From a virus, in IMG/VR virus record IMGVR_UViG_3300035698_031678, positions 62,001 through 126,000 of that record: a DNA stretch of 64,000 nucleotides. One strand, given 5' to 3'. Below are positions 8,565-17,159 of this stretch, piece by piece. Both the position numbers and the translations under genes were made by a program. The notes under the pieces are model-generated. The model did no database searches. It worked only from the letters and a program-made list of their open reading frames with translations, and was not told where the DNA came from. The first letter of the stretch is position 1; every line of letters begins with the position of its first letter.

Positions 8565-8841
8565 CAACTATATTAAGAAAAATAATTTAGAAATTATAAA
8601 GTGGGCTGATGGAATCTTAAGTGATTACAGAGACTACAGTAAAGAAAGAGATAATATTTCTTGGATGGTTGGCGATAAAAGAATATACATGGTAAATTTA
8701 AGTACAGATGAATTGTTTTCTGTATTATATGAATCAAGCATTTTCCAAGGTTTTTTATTGTCTGACAAACTAGAATTAGTAAAGATATTTACTCTAGAGA
8801 TCAATATGAGAACCAGGTTTGGTTTAATTGGTAAACCTTAA
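8554..8841 (+). CDS. Hypothetical protein (95 aa)
   Basis: Last gene of the first rightward block. It ends tail-to-tail with the leftward baseplate gene, sharing the four bases TTAA so that each strand reads TAA. No motif recognised. Confidence 0.58.
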   Translation: MNIDNYIKKNNLEIIKWADGILSDYRDYSKERDNISWMVGDKRIYMVNLSTDELFSVLYESSIFQGFLLSDKLELVKIFTLEINMRTRFGLIGKP

Positions 8842-10484
8842 AAGGTACTTCCGAATAGTTTACTAGCATCTAGAGCAGTCATTGGATGACCACTAGTCTT
8901 TAGCATTTCTTGCAAATCTTCTGATTCAAGATACATTTCACCATTACCATTGTTAAATATACTTTCCACACCACTCTTTGGTCTAGGCATTGCGTCTTTA
9001 AGATTTAATGTAAAACTTATTCCTGTAGGAAAGTCGTCTGCACCTAGCTCTTCTGAAAGCCTAAATTCCCAACTTGTTGCTATGAGGTTTCCAATCATTG
9101 CTATTGGGTTATAAGGATTACCTACTGTCATGTGATATTCTCCAACGTGTTCTCCAGACAATAAAGCTTTAAAACCCATTACTTGTCGTCTGTTTCTACC
9201 TGACAATAGTTCCATACCAGCACCACCTAGTTTTTTAAAACCATCCGTTATGCTAGATAGGTTACCGCTCAATAGTCCACTTATAATGCCACCAAACATG
9301 TCTCCTATATTTCCTAAAGCTGACTTCATGTCACCCATTATACTGTCTGTATATTCAGCGCTTTTACCTTCATAAAATGCTTTTTGATCACCTAGAAAAG
9401 GATATCTAGGGCTATTAGGAAAGAATCTTATACTACCACCCCAAAAGTTACCATCTTGGTAAGCTAATGCTAAGAAGTTGCTTATTAAGTCTAACATAGC
9501 CATTTTAGGGTTTATTCCATCATAGCTTCTTAGTTGGTAGTCGAATGTAACAGAGTAATCTTTGACACCAGCCTCTATACCATTATCTCTTATGTGTGTT
9601 TTCTTTATTACGTTAACATCACCTCTAACACTGTTTTCCCAATTAAATTTCTTTGCAAATTCTATATTTCTAGCTTGCCTTTGTGAAGTGTCCCCTTTAC
9701 CAGTGAGAGCCGAAACTCCTTTAAGCAAAGTATTTGTTCTTCTACCACCCTTTAGAGGAGAATCATCAAAACCCTGGTTGTTTCCTTGTATGTCTTGAAA
9801 ATCTGCAGTTAGTTCTTTCCAAGCAACCTCACCTTTTACATTTAGTAATTTTTGTAAAGAATTTTCCGTTGGGCTTCCAAAGTAGGTAACTGCCTGGGCT
9901 AGTGGTCTAACTTTCTTTTCAGCATTGTCTAACCTAGGAAAACTTAGGTTATCATATGTTGGGTGTGGAAACCTTCTAACAGTTATTATTCTGTTTTCTG
10001 GCAACTTATTTAGGTGCTTTAGATATGCAAAATCGGAATAGTAATAAGGTTTACTTGGATAATCTGTATGGTTAAAATCTTTAACCAATTTCCCCACACT
10101 TATTTCTTCTCCATCACTAAATATTCCATTTTCTTGGTCGTAAAAATCTGTAATAACATTAGTCGGGTCTCCTTTATGGTAGCTAAATAAGGCATAAGGA
10201 TTAAATATAGATTTTACACCTGTTTTGTTAGCACCCTGACCAACATTTAAAGTACTAGTCTTTATTTCTTTATAATTTTGCGATAAGTTGTTATTGGTAA
10301 AGTTCTCAGAATTTTCGTCTCCAAATACTCTGTTGTCTATAGCTGGTGGTAAACCTACAGAAGCGGAAACATCCCTTTCTTTATTAACTACATCAATATC
10401 AGAGATAGTTGGACTCCTTTCAAAAACAGAATCAACCGCATCATTTATTTGCCCTATTATATTGTTACCTATACCGAAAGCCAT
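8838..10484 (-). CDS. Baseplate-associated structural protein
   Basis: 548 residues on the minus strand, alone among rightward genes. The central part (VKDYSVTFDYQLRSYDGINPK, then AMLDLISNFLALAYQDGNFWGG) and the C-terminal segment (LGADDFPTGISFTLNLKDAMPR then GVESIFNNGNGEMY) follow a pattern I associate with baseplate proteins of large myophages, in which a DDFPT strand precedes an IESMFN-type helix. A glycine-rich amphipathic stretch (GDMFGGIISGLLSGNLSSITDG) may contact membrane or tube. Exact position in the baseplate is not known. A late box lies 12 bases before the ATG. Confidence 0.55.
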   Translation of the reverse strand: MAFGIGNNIIGQINDAVDSVFERSPTISDIDVVNKERDVSASVGLPPAIDNRVFGDENSENFTNNNLSQNYKEIKTSTLNVGQGANKTGVKSIFNPYALFSYHKGDPTNVITDFYDQENGIFSDGEEISVGKLVKDFNHTDYPSKPYYYSDFAYLKHLNKLPENRIITVRRFPHPTYDNLSFPRLDNAEKKVRPLAQAVTYFGSPTENSLQKLLNVKGEVAWKELTADFQDIQGNNQGFDDSPLKGGRRTNTLLKGVSALTGKGDTSQRQARNIEFAKKFNWENSVRGDVNVIKKTHIRDNGIEAGVKDYSVTFDYQLRSYDGINPKMAMLDLISNFLALAYQDGNFWGGSIRFFPNSPRYPFLGDQKAFYEGKSAEYTDSIMGDMKSALGNIGDMFGGIISGLLSGNLSSITDGFKKLGGAGMELLSGRNRRQVMGFKALLSGEHVGEYHMTVGNPYNPIAMIGNLIATSWEFRLSEELGADDFPTGISFTLNLKDAMPRPKSGVESIFNNGNGEMYLESEDLQEMLKTSGHPMTALDASKLFGSTF

Positions 10485-10496
10485 CTTTGATTTAGC

Positions 10497-10504
10497 TATT
10501 TATC
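10497..10504 (-). promoter_or_regulatory. T4-late-like promoter box GATAAATA
   Basis: GATAAATA on the minus strand, 12 bases before the ATG of the baseplate gene, allowing a leader of about six bases. Confidence 0.5.
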
Positions 10505-10549
10505 TGATTTAGAGATAGTAAGAATTGTAATATATAACTAAACAGAGTA

Positions 10550-11107
10550 ATGAGTTCAATTAAGTTAGTTCCTTCTACACCCACCACTATATCTACACCT
10601 AGAGTGGGTCAGATGTCTCTGTTCATAGACTCTTCTAATAGCAATTCTCTTAGTTTGCTGGACTCTGATAGAGCTGTTTTGGTTATAGGTAGCGGTGGAG
10701 TTAGTAACGCTGTTTCTGACTACAAGATATTTGACAACATTGCTGCTAGGGATGATTTACCATCAGCGCAAAGAAAAGATGGAACACTAGTATACGTAAA
10801 AAATACTTCAGGAAGTTCTATAAATCCTAGCCCGAAATTTTATAATCTTAGAGGTGGTATAGAAAACACAAATTGGGTTGATTCTTTTGATATAAAACAA
10901 GCCACACTGACATACGGTAATGATGGTTATGCGGAATTACCTGTACCTCTAAATTTTAATAAAAGCATAGACGTTTACCACAGAGGTATTAGAGTTATTC
11001 TAGATTTACATTACAAGTTCGAAAGTAGTAGGAAACTTGTATGGCTAGATTACAATGGTGTTGCTATTGAACCAGGTGAAAATCTAATAATAAAATACTA
11101 CGAATAA
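10550..11107 (+). CDS. Tail-fibre / virion protein
   Basis: 185 residues, rich in Ser, Asn and Gly, beginning with a fibre-like segment (TPRVGQMSLFIDSSNSN) typical of phage fibre attachment modules. The C-terminal half is predicted beta-rich (SIDVYHRGIRVILDLHYKF). It opens a rightward run of fibre genes with 3-base spacing to the next. Tail-fibre identity is inferred from composition and context. Confidence 0.5.
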   Translation: MSSIKLVPSTPTTISTPRVGQMSLFIDSSNSNSLSLLDSDRAVLVIGSGGVSNAVSDYKIFDNIAARDDLPSAQRKDGTLVYVKNTSGSSINPSPKFYNLRGGIENTNWVDSFDIKQATLTYGNDGYAELPVPLNFNKSIDVYHRGIRVILDLHYKFESSRKLVWLDYNGVAIEPGENLIIKYYE

Positions 11108-11110
11108 AAG

Positions 11111-11941
11111 ATGGCTTACTTAGAAATCAAACATGTAATTGGTCTTATAGAAGCTCTAGAAATTAGAGCATTATCTGAAGACATAGTAAGGCAAGATTTA
11201 GAAGGTCTAAACGTAAGTGAATTTAGGCAAGGAATAGACGTATACAATAAGGAACAAGTTAATTCTTTAGTTGTTGGTTCTAATAAAGTCAGGAAATTTA
11301 AGACCTTTTCTATATTTGAAAACTCTAGTGGTTGGCAATCCTTAGATAAGGCTTTTGTATCAGATGATGGTGATGAAAAGTGGGCTGTATACATGGCTAC
11401 TAAGGACACTTCTGGTGTATCCGTTAGTTACGAATCTGCTGAATTTGTTAAAATCTCTGACGAAGATGCTATAGGTAATGCTCTATCTGCGACTACTGTA
11501 TTAGAAGCCTTAGAAAGAAATGGGGATGGTATCAACTCTATAGTGGGTATGAAACTAAGTGAGAGAAACAAATTAGCGTTTCTTAAAAACCTCACTTCTG
11601 ATGCAAATATGGGAAACATAGCGGTCAATACTAACGCTATTGTAACTTTAAATGAGACTTTAACAGGTATAGACGATATTTTTAACGCCATAAATGAAAC
11701 TGTAAATGGGTTTCAAAAAGTTGTAGACGATTTTGTTTCAGAACCTAATGAAAACACTACTAATATTGAATCTAATACAGGCAGAATCGAAAGCTTAGAA
11801 AGTGATTTTAGTGATATGCCATCAATCTCTTTAACATCTGATCTTGAAAATGATGGTGATGATGGTGAAAACCCTTTTATTAATAAAAATGATATAGATA
11901 TTGGTAATGCTGCTCTCGAATTTGAAAACGGTCTAGCCTAA
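11111..11941 (+). CDS. Tail-fibre-like protein
   Basis: 276 residues. The C-terminal third is a predicted coiled coil (DDIFNAINETVNGFQKVVDDF, then repeated NTTNIESNTGRIESLESDF), as in trimeric fibres. The N-terminal part contains SGWQSLDKAFVSDDGDEKW. It stands between two other fibre genes and ends just before a late-type promoter. Confidence 0.5.
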   Translation: MAYLEIKHVIGLIEALEIRALSEDIVRQDLEGLNVSEFRQGIDVYNKEQVNSLVVGSNKVRKFKTFSIFENSSGWQSLDKAFVSDDGDEKWAVYMATKDTSGVSVSYESAEFVKISDEDAIGNALSATTVLEALERNGDGINSIVGMKLSERNKLAFLKNLTSDANMGNIAVNTNAIVTLNETLTGIDDIFNAINETVNGFQKVVDDFVSEPNENTTNIESNTGRIESLESDFSDMPSISLTSDLENDGDDGENPFINKNDIDIGNAALEFENGLA

Positions 11942-11948
11942 TATCTCT

Positions 11949-11956
11949 AATAAATA
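11949..11956 (+). promoter_or_regulatory. T4-late-like promoter box AATAAATA
   Basis: AATAAATA, 33 bases before the ATG of the next fibre gene, followed by an A-rich leader. It could restart transcription for the adhesin part of the fibre operon. Confidence 0.5.
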
Positions 11957-11989
11957 TACAGAACAAAAAAAAACTTAAAAAATTAAAAA

Positions 11990-12631
11990 ATGAGCTTACA
12001 AACTAAAGTTTCGGATTTAGTAACTAGAATTGCTACCGAATTTAAAACAGTGAAAACATTGATTTCTGGTAATAATTCAGGAACTTTGTCTTCTTTAACA
12101 ACAACAAACAAATCTAGTTTATTGGCAGCAGTAAACGAAATAGTCAGCGACCTTGGTGGGAAAGAGGATAATCTTGGGTTTACTCCTGAAAACAGCTCTA
12201 ATAAGGGTTCTGCAAACGGTTATGCTTCTCTAGATGGTGGAGGAAGAGTACCAGCAGCGCAATTACCTGGTTTTCTAGATGACGTACTAGATTTTGATGA
12301 TCTTGCTTCATTTCCTAGTGGTGGTGACAGTGGTGTTTTATACGTTGCTACAGATACAAACATAGTTTACAGGTGGACAGGTAGTGCTTATGTTGCTACA
12401 AATGGTGCATTAGCTTTAGGAGAAACTTCTTCAACAGCTTATAGAGGTGATAGAGGTAAAACTGCTTACGATCACTCCCAAGCTACTGGTAATCCACACT
12501 CTACTACTTATTCTCAATTAGGTAGTAAGCCTACTACTATTTCTGGTTTTAGCATTACTGATGCTTTTACTAAATCAGAAATTGGGGATGTTACTACTAA
12601 TTTTGTAACTGCATTCGAAGCAGCATTATAA
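11990..12631 (+). CDS. Tail-fibre protein
   Basis: 213 residues. Contains two segments common in phage fibres: ASLDGGGRVPAAQLPG and LGETSSTAYRGDRGKTAYDH followed by SQATGNPH. These occur in trimeric fibre shafts next to a receptor-binding tip. The N-terminus (LVTRIATEFKTVKTLI) is shared in pattern with the next gene and may be a common docking helix. Forms a run with the adhesin downstream. Confidence 0.7.
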   Translation: MSLQTKVSDLVTRIATEFKTVKTLISGNNSGTLSSLTTTNKSSLLAAVNEIVSDLGGKEDNLGFTPENSSNKGSANGYASLDGGGRVPAAQLPGFLDDVLDFDDLASFPSGGDSGVLYVATDTNIVYRWTGSAYVATNGALALGETSSTAYRGDRGKTAYDHSQATGNPHSTTYSQLGSKPTTISGFSITDAFTKSEIGDVTTNFVTAFEAAL

Positions 12632-12640
12632 TAGAACATT

Positions 12641-13246
12641 ATGAGTTTAATAAGCGGATTAGTTTCAGCAATACAAAGAATAGCTACCGAATTTGGTTCG
12701 GTAGCTAATCTTATAAACCAAAAAGTCGATAAGGTAAACAATAAAAGTTTGCTATTAAATTCTGAAATTACCAGATTAGATACTTTGGATATACCTTTTA
12801 AGGAGTATGCAAGCGAGTCCGCTATTTTTAACGATCAATCAAACCAAAAAGTAAGCCACAGCTGTTATAATAAAGATACCGAAAACCTTTACATTTATTT
12901 AGGCACTACAAATGGGGACGAAGATGACTACCATATAATCTATTCAGGTAGGTTAGTAAAAAGTATACCTGATTCAAGCTACACATTAGAAATAAAAGAT
13001 AAAAATCGTTATTTAGAGTTTTCTAACCAATGTGTAGTAACAGTCCCTTTGGGTCTTCCAGCTAATTTAGATTTTCAAGGAGAAGCCATATCAACTAAAC
13101 CAGTAACTTTTGTTGCTGCTCAAAATGGCACTTTAAATTATCCATCACAATGTGAAAATATGATAGGAGGTCAATATGGGACATTTGGAATTAGAACCAA
13201 AGAAGATAACGTGTCTACTTTATTAGGATTCTTAAAACTTAGTTAA
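12641..13246 (+). CDS. Tail-fibre-like protein with shared N-terminal docking motif
   Basis: 201 residues. The N-terminus (LVSAIQRIATEFGSVANLI) matches the preceding fibre protein's first helix around IATEF, suggesting both attach to the same partner. The rest is distinct and beta-rich (YIYLGTTNGDEDDYHIIYSG). An 11-bp perfect hairpin lies inside its first 25 codons. It ends one base before the adhesin gene. Confidence 0.55.
   Translation: MSLISGLVSAIQRIATEFGSVANLINQKVDKVNNKSLLLNSEITRLDTLDIPFKEYASESAIFNDQSNQKVSHSCYNKDTENLYIYLGTTNGDEDDYHIIYSGRLVKSIPDSSYTLEIKDKNRYLEFSNQCVVTVPLGLPANLDFQGEAISTKPVTFVAAQNGTLNYPSQCENMIGGQYGTFGIRTKEDNVSTLLGFLKLS
12681..12707 (+). other. Perfect 11-bp hairpin within coding sequence
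   Basis: TAGCTACCGAA, loop TTTGG, TTCGGTAGCTA. It lies 40 bases past the start codon, has no T-run after it, and encodes the conserved helix residues. It may slow ribosomes or protect the mRNA, or be coincidental to codon choice. Confidence 0.6.
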
Positions 13247-13247
13247 T

Positions 13248-14651
13248 ATGGACATGCAAATAATAGCTTCTAGTAGGCTAAGAATATCTCCAGTATCTAA
13301 TTTTATCTTTAGGGTGCTTAGTAGTTCAAATAAAACCTACGAGATCCCTACAATACCAGGAGGAACATATAATTATGGAGTACTTACTTCGGATGGACAA
13401 TCATTTACTGGTCAAACGGGTAACCTTAATATAAATTTTGATGAACCAATTACAGAATACATTATTCAAATCACAGGGGTTTTCCCTAGCTTATATATAA
13501 ATAACTCAAGTACTCACAGAGATAAAATACTAGAAGTAATTACTTTTGGAATATATGGTTTAAACTCTACAACTCAAATTGGAGCATTTTTTGGGGCAAA
13601 CAACTTGATTATCACAGCTACTGATGGTAGCAATTTTGGCACAGTAAAAGACTTTAGCAGTACATGGTATAATTGTACTGGATTAACTTCTTTTCCTCTT
13701 ATAGATACTTCAGGTGGAAATAACTTTAGTAACACTTGGAGAGGTTGTCAAGCTTTAACTTCATTCCCAGCTTTAGACTTTACAGGAACACAGTCCCTAA
13801 GTCTTACTTGGGTTAACTGTACTGGACTAACTTCGTTTTCTCTTATAAGTACAGCAGGAGTGCAGAACTTTCAATACGCATGGTATAATTGCAATTCATT
13901 ACCATCATTCCCACTTATAGACATGAGTAGTGCTACTACCCTAACTTTAACATGGTATAATTGTACTGAATTAATGTCATTTCCACAAGTAGATTTATCT
14001 AACTGTGTATCACTTAGTAACACTTGGAGAAACTGTACGAGATTAACTTCATTCCCACTATTAGATACATCTAGTTGTTCTTCGTTTAGCCTTACTTGGA
14101 GCAATTGTAATAGCCTACCTTCATTTCCTCTTATAGATATTAGTAGTTGTATTAGTATGAATAGTACTTGGCAAGATTGCTCTGGACTAAAATCTTTCCC
14201 ATTAATAGATTTTAAGAACGTTACTACTCTTAATAACACTTGGAGAGGGTGTTCTGAATTAAATACATTCCCACTTATAAATACTGCTAAAGTAAGAAAT
14301 TTTCTCCATACTTGGAGAGGGTGTTCTAAATTAACTTCATTCCCTTCAATATCCTTAGCAGAAGCCACTGGCACTGGGCTTTCTGATACTTGGAGAGATT
14401 GTACATCTTTAAGTGATTTCCCTTCAGAGATTTTCGAAGGAATAGGTGTGAACAGATTTGATAGAACTTTTATGAATACTGATTTGAGCAAGAGTTCAAT
14501 AGATAAGATATTATTAGCTATTGACTCTAACGAAAATAGTAATGGCATTTTCTTTCAAAGTGGAGGTTCTGCTCCTTCAATAACAGGAACAAAAGCTATA
14601 GATAGGCTAAGGGGTAGAGATTGGGATATAACAGTAACAGGAGGTTATTAA
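13248..14651 (+). CDS. BspA-like repeat adhesin, probable receptor-binding protein
   Basis: 467 residues. After an N-terminal beta region (1-138) come eleven repeats of 24-26 residues (139 to about 405) with the pattern T-W-x-x-C-x-x-L-x-S-F-P-L-I-D, related to BspA/DUF285-type leucine-rich repeats of bacterial surface proteins. The end (SKSSIDKILLAIDSN then RGRDWDITVTGGY) matches the usual C-terminal cap of such proteins in Bacteroidetes and their phages. One Cys per repeat is conserved, so a ladder of buried cysteines is likely. Its place at the end of the fibre run suggests it is the host-range tip. Function is inferred from architecture and context. Confidence 0.75.
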   Translation: MDMQIIASSRLRISPVSNFIFRVLSSSNKTYEIPTIPGGTYNYGVLTSDGQSFTGQTGNLNINFDEPITEYIIQITGVFPSLYINNSSTHRDKILEVITFGIYGLNSTTQIGAFFGANNLIITATDGSNFGTVKDFSSTWYNCTGLTSFPLIDTSGGNNFSNTWRGCQALTSFPALDFTGTQSLSLTWVNCTGLTSFSLISTAGVQNFQYAWYNCNSLPSFPLIDMSSATTLTLTWYNCTELMSFPQVDLSNCVSLSNTWRNCTRLTSFPLLDTSSCSSFSLTWSNCNSLPSFPLIDISSCISMNSTWQDCSGLKSFPLIDFKNVTTLNNTWRGCSELNTFPLINTAKVRNFLHTWRGCSKLTSFPSISLAEATGTGLSDTWRDCTSLSDFPSEIFEGIGVNRFDRTFMNTDLSKSSIDKILLAIDSNENSNGIFFQSGGSAPSITGTKAIDRLRGRDWDITVTGGY

Positions 14652-14668
14652 TTAATAAAAAACGAGAC

Positions 14669-15298
14669 ATGAAAATAAGACATGAAGGAACAGATAAAGT
14701 AACTTACACTCAATGGGGTGAAAGACTAGCAGGCTTTATGAATAACCCAAACAGGATTACAAGTAATAACCAACCAGAAAATAAAGATAGCTACCCTAGA
14801 ATTGATATTGATATATTCAGTGTAATAGATGGTTTTGAAGCAAAAGTAAGATACTATCAAACCTTCAATCCTAATGAAGAACTTACAAAAGTTCAAAGAG
14901 ATCAACAACTTGAAATAATTTTAATAAAAGCAAACCATGAGAACGTTCTTATTAATTCTGGCATAGAGCTTACAAATGAAGCCAACCATCAAATAAATCA
15001 AGATAATCCAGGCGAAGATTCCATAGTTCCTATTAATCTTGTTGAACTGCTAACTATTGATCAAGTATCATTACCTATAGTGCCGTTTAAAACTAGATTA
15101 ATATTTAGTTATCCTTATAAATCGAATTTAGAAAAAACCCACGCAATGTTAACAGCAGAAGGGGACAACCCAGAATTAAAAGACCTTAAAGGTCTAGAAC
15201 TAGTAAGAGGTCTATTAAAAATAATGGTAATGGCAGATATATTGGAAAACAATGTATTTGGGCTAACTAAAGAAAAATGGGTTCAATCATTAATATAA
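14669..15298 (+). CDS. Hypothetical protein (209 aa), possibly virion-associated
   Basis: I use the ATG at 14669 because it follows the adhesin stop and has an A-rich leader; an in-frame ATG at 14621 would overlap the adhesin by 31 bases. The protein is soluble and mixed alpha/beta (DIDIFSVIDGFEAKVRYYQTF, ending ILENNVFGLTKEKWVQSLI). It lies between fibres and the lysis-type genes. No family recognised. Confidence 0.6.
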   Translation: MKIRHEGTDKVTYTQWGERLAGFMNNPNRITSNNQPENKDSYPRIDIDIFSVIDGFEAKVRYYQTFNPNEELTKVQRDQQLEIILIKANHENVLINSGIELTNEANHQINQDNPGEDSIVPINLVELLTIDQVSLPIVPFKTRLIFSYPYKSNLEKTHAMLTAEGDNPELKDLKGLELVRGLLKIMVMADILENNVFGLTKEKWVQSLI

Positions 15299-15302
15299 AG
15301 TT

Positions 15303-15797
15303 ATGAAATTAAAATCTACATCAAACTATTTTAAGCAATCTAAGGCTAACCTTTTGTTGTGCTATAAAGACATGTTATGGATCCTGGAAAACAGAGGATT
15401 TTCAGAGAAAGAAATTGGCTATTTTGAATCATCTTACAATTATTTTTGTCTATTTCCAGATGAATATGATGGTGCTACAGCTACTCAAGATCTTGTAGAC
15501 GTTCCAGCTAAAGAATTAGGCTATGATGGTCTAGAATTTTCTTCTATGGTTCATGACTGGATATATGTTTCCCTAAGGGCTAGATACTCTGTAATTCAAA
15601 TGAGAGCTGCTGATGAAATAATGGAAATTATTATGAAAAAAATGAATAAGAGCAAATTTGAAATAACATGGAGATTATTTAGATTAGCCATCATTAGAAG
15701 ACCATTTGCTATATGGAATACTTTAAAAACTTGGTTTAAAATTAAACCCCTAGCAGATTTGATTAATGAGATGTATATAATTTTTGTTAAAATTTAG
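15303..15797 (+). CDS. DUF1353-like protein
   Basis: 164 residues. The core MVHDWIYVSLRARYSVIQMR followed by AADEIMEIIMKKM and the tail ITWRLFRLAIIRRP resemble the DUF1353 arrangement (H-D-x-x-Y, then A-D-x-x-F/M helix, then a hydrophobic basic helix) common in phages near lysis and tail genes. The biochemical role of that family is unknown. The assignment is tentative and made by eye. Confidence 0.45.
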   Translation: MKLKSTSNYFKQSKANLLLCYKDMLWILENRGFSEKEIGYFESSYNYFCLFPDEYDGATATQDLVDVPAKELGYDGLEFSSMVHDWIYVSLRARYSVIQMRAADEIMEIIMKKMNKSKFEITWRLFRLAIIRRPFAIWNTLKTWFKIKPLADLINEMYIIFVKI

Positions 15798-15799
15798 AT

Positions 15800-16327
15800 A
15801 TGAAAACAATAAAAACAGTACTAGAAAATTTTTCAACAATAAGACCTTTTGTTGTGTTTTTGTTGTGTTTATTAGTAACAATAATATCTATAAGAAACTC
15901 TAATGACGAAACTGCAAAAACAACTAGGTCTGTAGTTTTTTGGCGTTTGATGCCTACTTCTATATTATTGTTAGGTTTTAATCAGCTCTCAAATCTTTTT
16001 CTAGAGATACCAATAATAAGCGTTTTAAGTTCAATATCTTTAACTTTGCTGATTCCAATATTATCTTATTTTATATACTCTATACAGAAAAATAGGAAAC
16101 ATTGGAACGAACTTAAAACTAGTTCGGAAGTTAGCAAAATAATTAATGACAACAATATAAAGCTTTCCGACTTTGTTTTTGAAGTTTTAAATTCAAAAAT
16201 TAGTAAAGCTGAAATTATAATTGAAATGGAACTGTTAAAAAGAAAATGTATTGAGGCTAACATAGAAGAACAAAGTTGCGATATAGCTGAGCTTATGATA
16301 AATATGCTAAATAAGAAAAATGCTTAA
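15800..16327 (+). CDS. Membrane protein with three hydrophobic segments
   Basis: 175 residues. Hydrophobic stretches at about 16-31, 45-61 and 70-93 precede a soluble helical C-terminus. Two bases after the DUF1353-like gene and overlapping the next membrane gene by 8 bases. Its place upstream of an amidase makes a lysis role (holin or antiholin) plausible but not shown. Confidence 0.6.
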   Translation: MKTIKTVLENFSTIRPFVVFLLCLLVTIISIRNSNDETAKTTRSVVFWRLMPTSILLLGFNQLSNLFLEIPIISVLSSISLTLLIPILSYFIYSIQKNRKHWNELKTSSEVSKIINDNNIKLSDFVFEVLNSKISKAEIIIEMELLKRKCIEANIEEQSCDIAELMINMLNKKNA

Positions 16328-16628
16328 TTTCTTACTGTCTTTTAATCAAGTTCCAATCGATACAGAAGGTTTTAAAGGACTGTTAACCTTAGAAGGAATA
16401 ACCGCTGCTGGTTTATTAGTTTGTGTCTGTGTTTACATGGGCTGGCAATTGAGGATTGAAAGAAAAGAGAAAAAAATTGTAGAGTTAGCTAGACAAAAAT
16501 CTGAAGAAGATAGGATTCAAGACATGAAAGATTATAACTTGAAATTTGAAGCAGTTGCTAAAGAACAGTTTAACTTTCTTAGCCAAATGAAAGAACTTTT
16601 CTTAAATGTTAATAATACAATTAAATAA
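16320..16628 (+). CDS. Holin-like single-span membrane protein
   Basis: 102 residues: one N-terminal hydrophobic segment (about 26-43), then a highly charged coiled-coil region (ERKEKKIVELARQKSEEDRI). This resembles small phage holins or spanin-like proteins with one span and a cytoplasmic coil. It overlaps the next gene by one base. Role inferred from topology and the nearby amidase. Confidence 0.5.
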   Translation: MLNFLLSFNQVPIDTEGFKGLLTLEGITAAGLLVCVCVYMGWQLRIERKEKKIVELARQKSEEDRIQDMKDYNLKFEAVAKEQFNFLSQMKELFLNVNNTIK

Positions 16629-17116
16629 TGGAAATTTTAGAGATCAGTAAGTTAGAACAACACAAAGCTAACATAGATGAAACCATGAAAAGTACATCAA
16701 TGGCTATTAACGAAGTTTTTAGTGATATGTTTTATGAGAGGTTTATAACAGGTCAAGATGTTAATTTTGACCTTCTACAATCTGTACTGTTTGACAAGGT
16801 GGTTTCTATACCAGAAGTAAAAGGTGGGTATATTTACACAAAAAGAGTTGTTGTTAAAAATCCTAATAATAACATAAGGTATTACACTGATTGGAGTCCA
16901 GGAGCAACTGCTGTTAGACACTGCCATAGTGATGCTAATGAAAAAATAACATCAATAAACGGTAGGTATAAGTGGTTTATATTGTTAGAAAACGGTACTA
17001 CTGATACAGGTTTTCTAAATCCTGGAGAGTTTTTAGAAATAAGTGCTGGAGTTTGGCATCAGATTACTGCAATTACAGGAGGAAACCTTCAAGCAGATTT
17101 CACTAAAGTAAGTTAG
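16628..17116 (+). CDS. Cupin-fold protein
   Basis: 162 residues. Cupin motif 1 fits exactly, G-(5)-H-x-H-(4)-E-(6)-G, with His98, His100 and Glu105 as metal ligands. Motif 2 (GEFLEISAGVWHQIT) supplies His144. Such single-domain cupins bind a metal and can be dioxygenases, isomerases or sugar-modifying enzymes, or may only bind a ligand. It lies within the lysis-type run, which does not reveal a substrate. Fold confidence is high, function unknown. Confidence 0.75.
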   Translation: MEILEISKLEQHKANIDETMKSTSMAINEVFSDMFYERFITGQDVNFDLLQSVLFDKVVSIPEVKGGYIYTKRVVVKNPNNNIRYYTDWSPGATAVRHCHSDANEKITSINGRYKWFILLENGTTDTGFLNPGEFLEISAGVWHQITAITGGNLQADFTKVS

Positions 17117-17159
17117 TAACTGAAACTAACTTTTGATATTCTTAAGGTAAATAGAAACA

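Noticed and set aside
8838-10484. Tail sheath protein
   Set aside because: The length is compatible, but no sheath-type C-terminal strand pattern is seen; the DDFPT and INPK segments fit baseplate proteins better. No sheath or terminase gene was recognised in this window.
13871-14548. 225-codon frame antisense to the adhesin
   Set aside because: A shadow of the 24-residue repeats; it has no leader and simply mirrors the sense periodicity.
14621-14668. Upstream in-frame start for the gene after the adhesin
   Set aside because: It would overlap the adhesin by 31 bases, whereas the ATG at 14669 has an A-rich leader right after the adhesin stop.
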